DNA of 63,678 nt from a virus. The position numbers were made by a program, and so were the translations under genes. Every line of letters begins with the position of its first letter. Within the stretch, counting starts at the first letter, position 1. The notes beneath the pieces were generated by a model. It had not been told where the DNA came from. It made no database searches and was given only the letters and a program-made list of their open reading frames with translations. This document shows positions 24,393-30,973 of this stretch, one piece after another. The DNA is taken from positions 1 through 63,678 of IMG/VR virus record IMGVR_UViG_3300045836_000148, one strand, 5' to 3'.

Positions 24393-24955
24393 CACCGGTG
24401 CACTCGCGCCACTTTTCGGAAAAGACCGGAGTCCCGCCGGAACGCGGTCGCAATCAGGAACACCGGGGGTCACTTCTCGACAGTGAGAAGTAACCGGGGG
24501 CACCTCGAGAAGTATCTTTGCCGGGTTGATCCATGACCGCGCGAACTGGTGCGGAATTCAGGCGCGGCCAGGCGCAGGATCTCGTTCGGGATGGCGGGGG
24601 TCGAAACCATCCAGGCCCAAAACCACCCCGGGGACTCTCGCTCAGGTGGCCCGTCCGGCGGTCGCGTGCCTGTGCGAGGCACACAAAAACGTGTCAACCA
24701 TGCGTGTTTTCCGCTGGTTTGCTGCAATCTCGCTGCACCGATCCAGGTGTAGGCGGCAGGTCGCCGCCCCAGCGCACGACCTGCCACGAGGTGGCGCGCC
24801 CCGTGGTCGACCTGACGCACGAGGGGCCAACGTGCGGCACGCGTCCCGCGTGGCACGTGGCGGCCGAACGACGGTCGACCTTAGCGCTCGGCATTGTACC
24901 GGCTGCGATAGCTATTGCCTATAGATCGCATCTGCTGCATGTAAAGGATTCATCC
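24393..24955. other. divergent control region between late and early blocks, no gene seen
   Basis: About 560 bases without a believable gene. It holds an inverted repeat ACTTCTC-gacagt-GAGAAGT at 24472..24491 and a further GAGAAGTA at 24507. From about 24758 to 24881 there are at least four copies of AGGTCG/CGACCT, including GGTCGACCTG and GGTCGACCTT, mixed with GCCAC/GTGGC half-sites. An AT-richer stretch TAGCTATTGCCTATAGAT at about 24909 may carry the rightward early promoter. Function of the repeats is not known. Confidence 0.5.
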
Positions 24956-25138
24956 ATGACGACTGTTATCCATGACAACATTTCGTCATCGTCAACCGCG
25001 TCAAGGGAAAACCCGATGATCCTCATTTTCGACACTGCCCGGGAGGCCTGGGCGTGCGTGCGCGCCCTGCGCGACGCCGGCAAGATAGCAACCCCGCGCG
25101 CCACCGGCGCCGGCTTCGAAGTTCACACCACGCTCTGA
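24956..25138 (+). CDS. early small protein, 60 aa
   Basis: First gene of the rightward early unit, with AAGGA before ATG 24956. The C-terminal 40 residues look folded (MILIFDTAREAWACVRALRD, then ATGAGFEVHTTL), reading as a small alpha/beta protein. ATG 25016 is an alternative start. No family recognised. Confidence 0.6.
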   Translation: MTTVIHDNISSSSTASRENPMILIFDTAREAWACVRALRDAGKIATPRATGAGFEVHTTL

Positions 25139-25145
25139 GGTACAC

Positions 25146-25355
25146 ATGGCCCGCAACGGACTTTCCCTTACCGCGCGCATCGTCATGGCGATGAACCGCA
25201 TCGATCGCGTCCCGATGGCCGACCGCGGCGACGACTTCTACAAGGCGGTCGAATGGCTCGAAGCCGCACGCGACGCGAACGGGCGCGGCAATTACCAAGC
25301 CGCAACCGCGTTCCTCGCGAAGGCGCGCCCGCACATCGAAGCTGTTGCGCCCTGA
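25146..25355 (+). CDS. early small helical protein, 69 aa
   Basis: Basic N terminus (ARNGLSLTARIVMAMNRIDR) and two helices (FYKAVEWLEAARDAN, YQAATAFLAKARPHIEAV). No catalytic motif. It lies seven bases after the previous gene and belongs to the same early unit. Unknown function; it could be a small host-takeover protein. Confidence 0.6.
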   Translation: MARNGLSLTARIVMAMNRIDRVPMADRGDDFYKAVEWLEAARDANGRGNYQAATAFLAKARPHIEAVAP

Positions 25356-25367
25356 CAGGAGACGAAC

Positions 25368-25589
25368 ATGTCCAACCCCACGCGCCCCCTCGCCTCCTCA
25401 CAGCGCGCCATCATCGGCACGGCGCGCCTCGCCGAACTCGGCAACGAGGTCGAACTCCTCGCGCTCGCCGACGATCTGGCCGGCGGCGGGCAGTTCTATG
25501 TCATCCGCGGCAAGGGCGAATCTCGCCCCTTCGGAGTCTGGCCGAACGAACTCACCGACATCGCGTGGGCGATGCCGCTTGCCGATTGA
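25368..25589 (+). CDS. early small protein, 73 aa
   Basis: Contains ARLAELGNEVELLALADDLAGGGQFYVIRGKGESRPFGVW, an alpha/beta pattern without known signature. The stop TGA is immediately followed by the first copy of the repeated intergenic stem-loop. Unknown function. Confidence 0.6.
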   Translation: MSNPTRPLASSQRAIIGTARLAELGNEVELLALADDLAGGGQFYVIRGKGESRPFGVWPNELTDIAWAMPLAD

Positions 25590-25631
25590 TTGCAGCCGCT
25601 ATGCCCCGCGTGCAGGGCATGCGAGTGCAAT
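25589..25631 (+). repeat. intergenic stem-loop element R1
   Basis: Outer stem ATTGCA / TGCAAT encloses internal loops GCCGC(T) and GCGAG and an inner stem ATGCCC / GGGCAT. It begins at the last base of the stop codon and ends about 20 bases before the next ribosome site. No U-run follows, so it is not a standard terminator. Confidence 0.85.
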
Positions 25632-25657
25632 CCGCACGGCAACGAGGAAACGACAGC

Positions 25658-25894
25658 ATGGCAACGACAGCGGGGACTATCGACCTCACGCCCACCTGGG
25701 GCGAGTGGGGCAACATTTACCGGCGTCTCGCCGAGTCTGGCGAGCGCAATGCCGTCCGCGGACTCGCCGCGGACTTCGCGAAGGCGATGGCCGCGTGCGC
25801 CGCGCTGCAGGCGATCCGCGGAACGCTCACGGACGATCAACACGCCGTCGTCGCGCGCACGATGGTCGACGAACTCACCAAGCAAGGATTCTGA
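25658..25894 (+). CDS. early small helical protein, 78 aa
   Basis: Starts with TTAGTIDLTPTWGEWGNIYRRLAESGE followed by helices (FAKAMAACAALQAIRGTLT, HAVVARTMVDELTKQ). The pattern -DLTPTWGEWGNIYRRLAESGE- looks like a small plasmid/phage early protein family of unknown role. The next gene starts two bases after its stop. Confidence 0.65.
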   Translation: MATTAGTIDLTPTWGEWGNIYRRLAESGERNAVRGLAADFAKAMAACAALQAIRGTLTDDQHAVVARTMVDELTKQGF

Positions 25895-25896
25895 TC

Positions 25897-26367
25897 ATGT
25901 CCGACATCCGCAGCACCGACGACACCATCGACATGCACGACCTCATCGAGCGATTCGAAGAGCTGCGCGACGAACTAATCGAGCGCCACGAAGCCGGGGG
26001 ATTCATGTCCGATTTCGACGACTGGATCAACAACTCTCGCGACAACTCAGCCCCGACCCACGCGGCGTTCCCGGAGGACGGCGCGCAGGTACAAGAGGAT
26101 ATCGAAGAGTTCTTCAAGCTGCGTGAGCTGTTGGACGACCTGAAGGTCTACGGTGGCGATGTGCAATGGGAGGGCGATTGGTACCCGAATTCGCTGATCC
26201 ATGAAAGGCACTTCGTCGACGCGATGAAGGAACTGTGCGAGGACATCGGCGACTTCCCGAAGGACATCCCGTCGTACTACGTGATCGACTGGGAAGCGAC
26301 CGCCGATAACCTACGCGTCGACTACAGGTCGACCGAGTTCGACGGGCAGACTTTCTGGTACCGCTGA
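25897..26367 (+). CDS. conserved acidic early protein, antirestriction-like composition, 156 aa
   Basis: Very acidic. Helical N terminus DLIERFEELRDELIERHEAGGF, and a C-terminal domain with HFVDAMKELCEDIGDFPKDIPS then DWEATADNLRVDYRSTEFDGQTF. That C-terminal pattern recurs in phage and plasmid early proteins. High negative charge is shared with DNA-mimic antirestriction proteins such as ArdA, but I cannot assign this gene to that family. The stop codon is fused to stem-loop R2. Confidence 0.6.
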   Translation: MSDIRSTDDTIDMHDLIERFEELRDELIERHEAGGFMSDFDDWINNSRDNSAPTHAAFPEDGAQVQEDIEEFFKLRELLDDLKVYGGDVQWEGDWYPNSLIHERHFVDAMKELCEDIGDFPKDIPSYYVIDWEATADNLRVDYRSTEFDGQTFWYR

Positions 26368-26410
26368 TTGCAGCCGCTATGCCCTGCGCGCCAGGGCATG
26401 CGAGTGCAAT
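26367..26410 (+). repeat. intergenic stem-loop element R2
   Basis: ATTGCA, GCCGCT, ATGCCCTG-cgcgc-CAGGGCAT, GCGAG, TGCAAT: an outer six-base stem, an asymmetric internal loop and an eight-base inner stem. It begins with the A of the preceding TGA stop. Confidence 0.9.
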
Positions 26411-26433
26411 CCCGCACACAACGAAGGAAAGCT

Positions 26434-27213
26434 ATGCATCCCGTAACCTTTGACTCTGACCGCGCAATGCCGATGCTCGGCGTTCCGGGCCGCCTCACGC
26501 ACCGCACCACCCGCGCCGGTCAGGCCCCGGGGCTGTGGTTCAAGCAACGCTGGGTCAGCGATCCCCGGCCGATCAGCGGCTACGGATCCGGCGGACTACT
26601 CCAGGTCGAAGTGCGATACGACGACGAATTGGGCAACGGCCGCAATAGCTTCGCGATCACCGCAACCGTCACAACGCCCGCGAGCATCCGACAGGGCGAC
26701 ACCGCCGCGGGTGGCTGCCTGCACGGCGACATCGCGCGCGTTTTCCCCGAGCTGGCTCCGCTGATCCGGTGGCACCTGTTCGACTCCGACGGCCCGATGC
26801 ACTACATCGAAAACACCCTTTACCACGCGAGCGACCGCGATCACAACGGCCTCACCAAGGGGGAGCGCCAACAGATTCGCAACGGCAAGACGGGAAAACT
26901 GGCCTGGAAGCTCGAAAAGGTCGGCCCAGACGTCGACGCTCCCGCGCACATCTACGCGGACGAGCAGCCGACACCCCCGGATGTCCGCCTGGTGTATGTG
27001 CCGTGGGAACGCATCGGCGAGGGCAAAGAACGTGACCTCAAGGCGGCCCGAAGCTGCGCGGCGTGGCCGGACGCGACCGACGAACAACTTTGCGCCCCGC
27101 GTGAGACGCTGAGGGCCGCACTTGAAGCCCGGCTCCCCGCGCTGATGGCCGAGTTCCGAGCAGCAATCGTCAGCGCAGGTTTCGCGTTATCCCCCGCCGA
27201 CCTAATCGCCTGA
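26434..27213 (+). CDS. conserved phage/plasmid early protein, 259 aa
   Basis: The block GGCLHGDIARVFPELAPLIRWHL followed by SDGPMHYIENTLYHASDRDHNG is a recognisable segment of a family found on plasmids and phages with no known function. Conserved His, Asp and Tyr residues in it (CLHGD, MHYIENT) could form a metal or catalytic site. AAGGAAA precedes ATG 26434. The largest gene of this early operon. Confidence 0.65.
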   Translation: MHPVTFDSDRAMPMLGVPGRLTHRTTRAGQAPGLWFKQRWVSDPRPISGYGSGGLLQVEVRYDDELGNGRNSFAITATVTTPASIRQGDTAAGGCLHGDIARVFPELAPLIRWHLFDSDGPMHYIENTLYHASDRDHNGLTKGERQQIRNGKTGKLAWKLEKVGPDVDAPAHIYADEQPTPPDVRLVYVPWERIGEGKERDLKAARSCAAWPDATDEQLCAPRETLRAALEARLPALMAEFRAAIVSAGFALSPADLIA

Positions 27214-27255
27214 TTGCAGCCGCCAAGGGTCGCGTGCGGCCCTTGCGAGTGCAAC
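27213..27255 (+). repeat. intergenic stem-loop element R3, with a swapped inner stem
   Basis: Same plan as R1 and R2 (outer ATTGCA / TGCAAC, loops GCCGC and GCGAG), but the inner stem is AAGGGTCGC / GCGGCCCTT with a GU pair. The whole stem sequence differs from the other copies while pairing is kept, which is compensatory change. Confidence 0.85.
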
Positions 27256-27279
27256 CACCAACGAAAGGAGAAACGCACT

Positions 27280-27555
27280 ATGGCAACCACCGTTTGGCTC
27301 GTGATCGACGAGGATCGCCAGTCGCCCGAAATCGGCGTGTCCGTCTGGGCCTCGCGCGACAAGGCGATCGCCGACGCGCGCGAGTGCATCGAGCAATACC
27401 GCAACGATTCGACCATCCCGGCCGAGGACATCGACGCCGCGCTCGCGGACTTCGATGCCGATCTGACGAACGATGGACAGAGCGACGTCGGCGCCGGTGA
27501 TCCGAACTGCCGGTTCTGGGTCGAGGTGCGTTCCGAACTCGTGCGGGAGGACTGA
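27280..27555 (+). CDS. early small acidic protein, 91 aa
   Basis: Ribosome site AAAGGAG before ATG 27280. Beta strand VWLVIDEDRQSPEIGVSVWAS, then an acidic helix region and CRFWVEVRSELVRED, a small alpha/beta fold with strong negative charge. Unknown function. Two bases separate it from the next gene. Confidence 0.65.
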   Translation: MATTVWLVIDEDRQSPEIGVSVWASRDKAIADARECIEQYRNDSTIPAEDIDAALADFDADLTNDGQSDVGAGDPNCRFWVEVRSELVRED

Positions 27556-27557
27556 CC

Positions 27558-27782
27558 GTGCCGAAGTCGAAGCCCCTCATCCCGCAAGCGCAATGGCCCG
27601 CGATCTACGACGCCGTTCGCGAGATTGTCGACTGCTCGTACGACGTCGGCGACTGGCGCGACATGGGCGACGCCAACGCCGAGCCGCTCGCGGCCGTCAT
27701 CGATCGCGCCGACGCTGCAAAGGCCAAGCTGTTCGATCTGCTCGGGATGCCTGCCCCGACGCCTGAAGACCCGATCCGCTGA
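27558..27782 (+). CDS. early small protein, 74 aa
   Basis: GTG start directly downstream of the previous stop. Features IYDAVREIVDCSYDVGDWRDM and a helix AAVIDRADAAKAKLFDLLGM. No family recognised. Its stop is fused to stem-loop R4. Confidence 0.6.
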   Translation: MPKSKPLIPQAQWPAIYDAVREIVDCSYDVGDWRDMGDANAEPLAAVIDRADAAKAKLFDLLGMPAPTPEDPIR

Positions 27783-27825
27783 TTGCAGCCGCGATGCCCT
27801 GCGCGCCAGGGCATGCGAGTGCAAT
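27782..27825 (+). repeat. intergenic stem-loop element R4
   Basis: ATTGCA, GCCGCG, ATGCCCTG-cgcgc-CAGGGCAT, GCGAG, TGCAAT. Nearly identical to R2 and R5; it starts at the stop codon. Confidence 0.9.
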
Positions 27826-27851
27826 TCCGCACGCTGACAGGAGAGAACGCA

Positions 27852-28112
27852 ATGCCTGGTTTCTGGAACGTCAAGGGGTCGTTTTATCGCGACGACAACC
27901 GCCTCGAAAATCACCACACGCTCGTAATCAATCGCGACTTCTCCGATCCGTACACCGGCGGCATGTGGACGGCGCGTCGCGAACTGCAATCCCAAGACTA
28001 CGCGCCTGTTGTCATGCGCTGCGAGAACCAGCTCGGCTACTTCGTCCCCGAGCGCGGCGAGGTCGAGCGCATCGGCATGCCGCTCGGGCCCGATAGCTGG
28101 GCCGAGGGCTGA
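27852..28112 (+). CDS. early small beta-rich protein, 86 aa
   Basis: Sequence GFWNVKGSFYRDDNRLENHHT and QDYAPVVMRCENQLGYFVPE suggests a compact beta fold. ATG 27852 follows CAGGAGA. Function unknown; located between R4 and R5. Confidence 0.6.
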   Translation: MPGFWNVKGSFYRDDNRLENHHTLVINRDFSDPYTGGMWTARRELQSQDYAPVVMRCENQLGYFVPERGEVERIGMPLGPDSWAEG

Positions 28113-28118
28113 CTTGCG

Positions 28119-28162
28119 ATTGCAGCCGCGATGCCCTGCGCGCCAGGGCATGCGAGTGCAAT
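28119..28162 (+). repeat. intergenic stem-loop element R5
   Basis: Same sequence plan as R4. Here it lies six bases after the stop codon rather than fused to it, showing that it is a unit separate from the coding sequence. Confidence 0.9.
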
Positions 28163-28184
28163 CCCGCACTGACACGAGAACATC

Positions 28185-28406
28185 ATGCGAACCATTGACA
28201 TCGACTCGGCCAACGGCCAATTCCACGGCACCATCGTCGTCGGCCAATACGTCGCGTATTGGACGTCTGACGACACGAGCGACAGCCTGCCGATGACCAT
28301 CGGAAGCTATGCAACGCCGGAAGCGGCGATCAAGGCCGCAGAAGCGGAGGCCGTCAACGCCGGTCTGTCCGGCGGCCGCTGCCACGCGCACGTCGTCACG
28401 GACTGA
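28185..28406 (+). CDS. early small protein, 73 aa
   Basis: Beta N terminus (TIDIDSANGQFHGTIVVGQYVAYW) and a helix (YATPEAAIKAAEAEAVNAGL). Possibly a small regulator or inhibitor; no known family. The stop is fused to element R6. Confidence 0.6.
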   Translation: MRTIDIDSANGQFHGTIVVGQYVAYWTSDDTSDSLPMTIGSYATPEAAIKAAEAEAVNAGLSGGRCHAHVVTD

Positions 28407-28448
28407 CCCCAGGCGCCATGCGTCGCGGTGCGGCGCATTGGCCTGGGG
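28407..28448 (+). repeat. intergenic stem-loop element R6, diverged
   Basis: Outer stem CCCCAGGC / GCCTGGGG and inner stem ATGCGTCGC-ggt-GCGGCGCAT. Neither stem shares sequence with R1-R5 except the TCGC..GCGG inner tip of R3, yet the two-stem architecture and the position after a stop codon are the same. Confidence 0.7.
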
Positions 28449-28479
28449 CCATCCCAGGACAACAACGAGTGGAGAAACG

Positions 28480-28641
28480 ATGTACCAATTCCGAATCCGC
28501 TTCTCTAGCGGGCTGCTCGCCTGCGTCCGCGCGGCGCATGTCTTCGAGGCCGCGTGCCTCGCGTTCCGTGTCTCGGCGTTCATGCCGTCACCCATCGAGG
28601 CGATCGAGCGGCTCGGCCAGCTTGATCTGTTCGCGCAATGA
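28480..28641 (+). CDS. early tiny protein, 53 aa
   Basis: GTGGAG before ATG 28480. Contains YQFRIRFSSGLLACVRAAHVFEAACLAFRV and ends PIEAIERLGQLDLFAQ. Its last codons overlap the next gene by four bases. No family recognised. Confidence 0.55.
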   Translation: MYQFRIRFSSGLLACVRAAHVFEAACLAFRVSAFMPSPIEAIERLGQLDLFAQ

Positions 28642-29006
28642 GCCGCCGCCCGACCAAGGAGGACGACCCCATGCCGCAGCTCTGCTCCACCGCCGACACG
28701 CTCACCCTGGCGTTGTTCCTCCACGCCGCCGAGGGCGCGAGCGTGCGCGACACCGCGCTCGCTCTGCGCCGGCTGAACAACCACGCGATCGAAGCCCGCG
28801 AGGGCAAGGGCGCGCGGCTGTACGTCACGCCCGGTCGCGTCGAGGAAGCCAAGAAGCTCCACGATCGCGCGACGCCGCTCGCGCTGCACAACACGGCCCG
28901 GCTGTTCGCCCAGCAGTGCACCGGCATGACCGACGCTCCCGAGTGGCGCACGCTGCAGCGCATCCTGACACTGGCCGAGGCGAGGATGCTCAAGCACCGG
29001 CATTAA
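28638..29006 (+). CDS. early helical protein, 122 aa
   Basis: ATG 28638 overlaps the previous stop as ATGA; ATG 28671, with GGAGG upstream, is a plausible alternative. The pattern TLALFLHAAEGASVRDTALALRRLNNH followed by a basic segment resembles a winged-helix-like DNA-binding domain but lacks a clear signature. A terminator follows, so it is the last gene of the early unit. Confidence 0.6.
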   Translation: MSRRPTKEDDPMPQLCSTADTLTLALFLHAAEGASVRDTALALRRLNNHAIEAREGKGARLYVTPGRVEEAKKLHDRATPLALHNTARLFAQQCTGMTDAPEWRTLQRILTLAEARMLKHRH

Positions 29007-29016
29007 GTCTCGGTTG

Positions 29017-29057
29017 AACGGCCCCGGTGTTATCCAGCTTTACACCGAGGCCGTTTT
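29017..29057 (+). terminator. terminator closing the early small-gene unit
   Basis: Stem AACGGCC-c-CGGTGT / ACACCG-a-GGCCGTT with an 11-base loop and TTTT. The upper stem and loop also contain TGTTAtccagcttTACA (29028..29044), one mismatch from the operator palindrome. Confidence 0.8.
29028..29044. promoter_or_regulatory. operator-like palindrome O8 (one mismatch, within a terminator)
   Basis: TGTTAtccagcttTACA upstream of the 29106 gene. The match may be a by-product of the terminator stem (GGTGT/ACACC), so it is weaker evidence than the other sites. Confidence 0.3.
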
Positions 29058-29105
29058 ACTTGTATCCTGGGTATGAATCTTTCCTATCAACCTGAGGAGG
29101 AATAG

Positions 29106-30239
29106 ATGGCTCGCCACGGCCACAAGACAATCGTGATCTGGACAGCCCGCGAGACACGGGACGTCGCTCTTGCCGCCGCCTACGCCCGGCAAGCGAATCC
29201 AAAGCTCAAGCCCGCGCAGGCAATGATTCAATCGCAGTCCATCCTCCCGGAATCCCGGCGAAGGACGGAGAACTCGATCTCGTCGACCCGTTCGACCTGG
29301 GGCACGGCCCTGGAGCTTTGCGAGGGCTTCGTCCAAGAGCGCACGCGCCTGGAGCAAGAGCTCACAGCCGCGAACGCTGCTGTTGCTGAAGCGGACAAGC
29401 GCGTCGCGAAGGCGCAAGCGCAGGCCGCGGCCCAACCCCTGAATAGCCCTGGTTACTTCGAGAACAGTAACCAAGGGCCGAACGAGAGTGGGTCAAGGGG
29501 TCACCAGCCATCCCTGGTCGAAATGCTCGGGAACGCGCTGGAAACCTCGCTCGCGGGTTTGTTCGAGCGTTCGATGGCCCGTGCCATCACGTCGCTGTCT
29601 CAGGCCGCCGCCTTGAACGCCGCATACGGCACGCAACCTGTCCCGGAGCCGGGGCCGCAACCTGAGCCGCCCGCGCCCAAGCCCGCAGCGAAGAAGGCGC
29701 CTCCCAAGGGCGCCGAGATCACCCCCGAGACGCTGACGGTCAAGCGCACCTACGCCAAGCGCGGGACGGGCGCCAAGGCGATGGCGAAGAAGGCCGCGGA
29801 GGCAGCAGAGGCCGCGAAGCCGCTGTGGCAACGCCAGAGCAAGGAATGGAGCCCGGGGCCGGTGCCCATCCCGGCTGCGAAGAAGGCAACGCTCCACATC
29901 CTCAAGCACGACCCGCAACCCCCGACGTCCCCGCGACCGGACAAGCTGCGCGTGTTCGTGTTCGGCCTGCTCGATCAACAAAACCGCGAGCTGGAAGCCA
30001 AGTACAGCGACGCGCTCGATATCCGCGCGCTGACGAAGGACGCGGGCGACAACGAGATCACGGGGCAGGCCAAGAGCGCGGACAAGATCATCGCCGTGAC
30101 CAGGTTCATCAGCCACCCGCACGAGGACATGCTGCGCAAGCACGCCAAGCCCGCCGCATTCATGCGTACGAGCGGCGGCCTCGGCGCTGTGATGACCCTG
30201 CTCGATCGGCTCAAGCCTCAAGCAGCGCAGAGCGCTTGA
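29106..30239 (+). CDS. monocistronic coiled-coil/Pro-Lys-rich protein, 377 aa
   Basis: A gene with terminators on both sides and a strong GAGGAGG ribosome site. Regions: N-terminal folded segment (KTIVIWTARETRDVALAAAYARQ), coiled coil about residues 75-110 (EQELTAANAAVAEADKRVAKA), a Pro/Lys/Ala-rich basic linker about 175-245 resembling nucleoid-protein tails, and a C-terminal domain (LRVFVFGLLDQQNRELEAKY, ADKIIAVTRFISHPHEDML). The basic linker suggests DNA or RNA binding. No known family. Confidence 0.75.
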   Translation: MARHGHKTIVIWTARETRDVALAAAYARQANPKLKPAQAMIQSQSILPESRRRTENSISSTRSTWGTALELCEGFVQERTRLEQELTAANAAVAEADKRVAKAQAQAAAQPLNSPGYFENSNQGPNESGSRGHQPSLVEMLGNALETSLAGLFERSMARAITSLSQAAALNAAYGTQPVPEPGPQPEPPAPKPAAKKAPPKGAEITPETLTVKRTYAKRGTGAKAMAKKAAEAAEAAKPLWQRQSKEWSPGPVPIPAAKKATLHILKHDPQPPTSPRPDKLRVFVFGLLDQQNRELEAKYSDALDIRALTKDAGDNEITGQAKSADKIIAVTRFISHPHEDMLRKHAKPAAFMRTSGGLGAVMTLLDRLKPQAAQSA

Positions 30240-30257
30240 CCATCGCGCCACCGAAGC

Positions 30258-30282
30258 AACGGCCCCACCAGGGGCCGTTTTT
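30258..30282 (+). terminator. terminator after the 29106 gene
   Basis: AACGGCCCC-acca-GGGGCCGTT followed by TTT. It overlaps the stop codon of the converging minus-strand gene. Little T-tract is present on the minus side, so it acts mainly on rightward transcripts. Confidence 0.85.
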
Positions 30283-30752
30283 CATTCCCGCAGCTTGCGC
30301 GTCACCGCGGCCGCGGCCAGCGCCTGCTGCGCCTGCAGCCAGTCGTTGAGCCTGTGCTCTTGATCGCCCCAGCCGCTCGTGCGGTTGCCGGTGCCCCCGC
30401 ACTCGCTGCACGGCCGGTCGCTCAGGCGCGCCGCGCCCTCGGCCAGCTCGAAGCAGCGGCCGCGGCAGTGCCGGCACTTCGGGTCGACGAGGTACTGCAG
30501 CACGTTCGACACGACATGGATCGGGTCACTCTCGATCTTCAGCCGCACGCACTCGACCAACAGCCCGTCGAACGCCTTGCGGAACACGCTCTTGTCGCCT
30601 TGGTCGATGAGCCGCCAGACCAGCAGCGCCGTCGGGTGCTTGCGGCCCGCGGCGCCCAGCGCGCGCAGCATGTCCACCGCGCCGATGCCTTCGACCTCAG
30701 ACAGGTCGCTGGACTCGCGAGCCCAGCTCGCCTCTTCGCGCCGGCTGCTCAT
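30282..30752 (-). CDS. zinc-finger protein, candidate late antiterminator (Q-like), 156 aa
   Basis: ATG 30752 overlaps the previous stop (ATGA). The N-terminal helical part includes LVWRLIDQGDKSVFRKAFDGLL. A C-terminal zinc-binding module has CRHCRGRC and CSECGGTG, DnaJ-type CxxC pairs as in some lambdoid Q antiterminator families. It is the last gene of the early leftward operon, a typical place for Q. The three late leaders with terminators give it a plausible target. Inference only; a zinc-dependent recombination protein is an alternative. Confidence 0.5.
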   Translation of the reverse strand: MSSRREEASWARESSDLSEVEGIGAVDMLRALGAAGRKHPTALLVWRLIDQGDKSVFRKAFDGLLVECVRLKIESDPIHVVSNVLQYLVDPKCRHCRGRCFELAEGAARLSDRPCSECGGTGNRTSGWGDQEHRLNDWLQAQQALAAAAVTRKLRE

Positions 30753-30973
30753 CGCGTCGCCCCTTGCTTGGCGAGCGTGCGTTCGCGGCGCTCGAAGTCG
30801 TCCCGGCAGTCCCGGTCGCAGTAGCCCCGCTGCCCCGCGCGCAGCGGCGCGTCGCAGTTCGCGCACGCGCTCTCGTCGGGCAGTTGCGCATGGGCCGGCT
30901 GGCGCGCGCGCCGCAGCGCCTCGGCCAGGAAGATCGCCGACTGCTCGTCGGCCATGTCCGCTTCGTCCATCAT
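30749..30973 (-). CDS. small zinc-finger protein, 74 aa
   Basis: Begins with overlapping ATGs (30973, 30970) at the helicase stop. Carries CANCDAPLRAGQRGYCDRDCRDDF, a CxxC...CxxxC treble-clef-like zinc site with Arg-rich surroundings typical of nucleic-acid binding. Located between the SNF2 helicase and the Q-like gene. Unknown role. Confidence 0.7.
   Translation of the reverse strand: MMDEADMADEQSAIFLAEALRRARQPAHAQLPDESACANCDAPLRAGQRGYCDRDCRDDFERRERTLAKQGATR

Noticed and set aside
25589-28448. CRISPR array from the repeated palindromic units
   Set aside because: The units are separated by real genes of varied length rather than spacers, they vary in stem sequence, and no cas genes are present.
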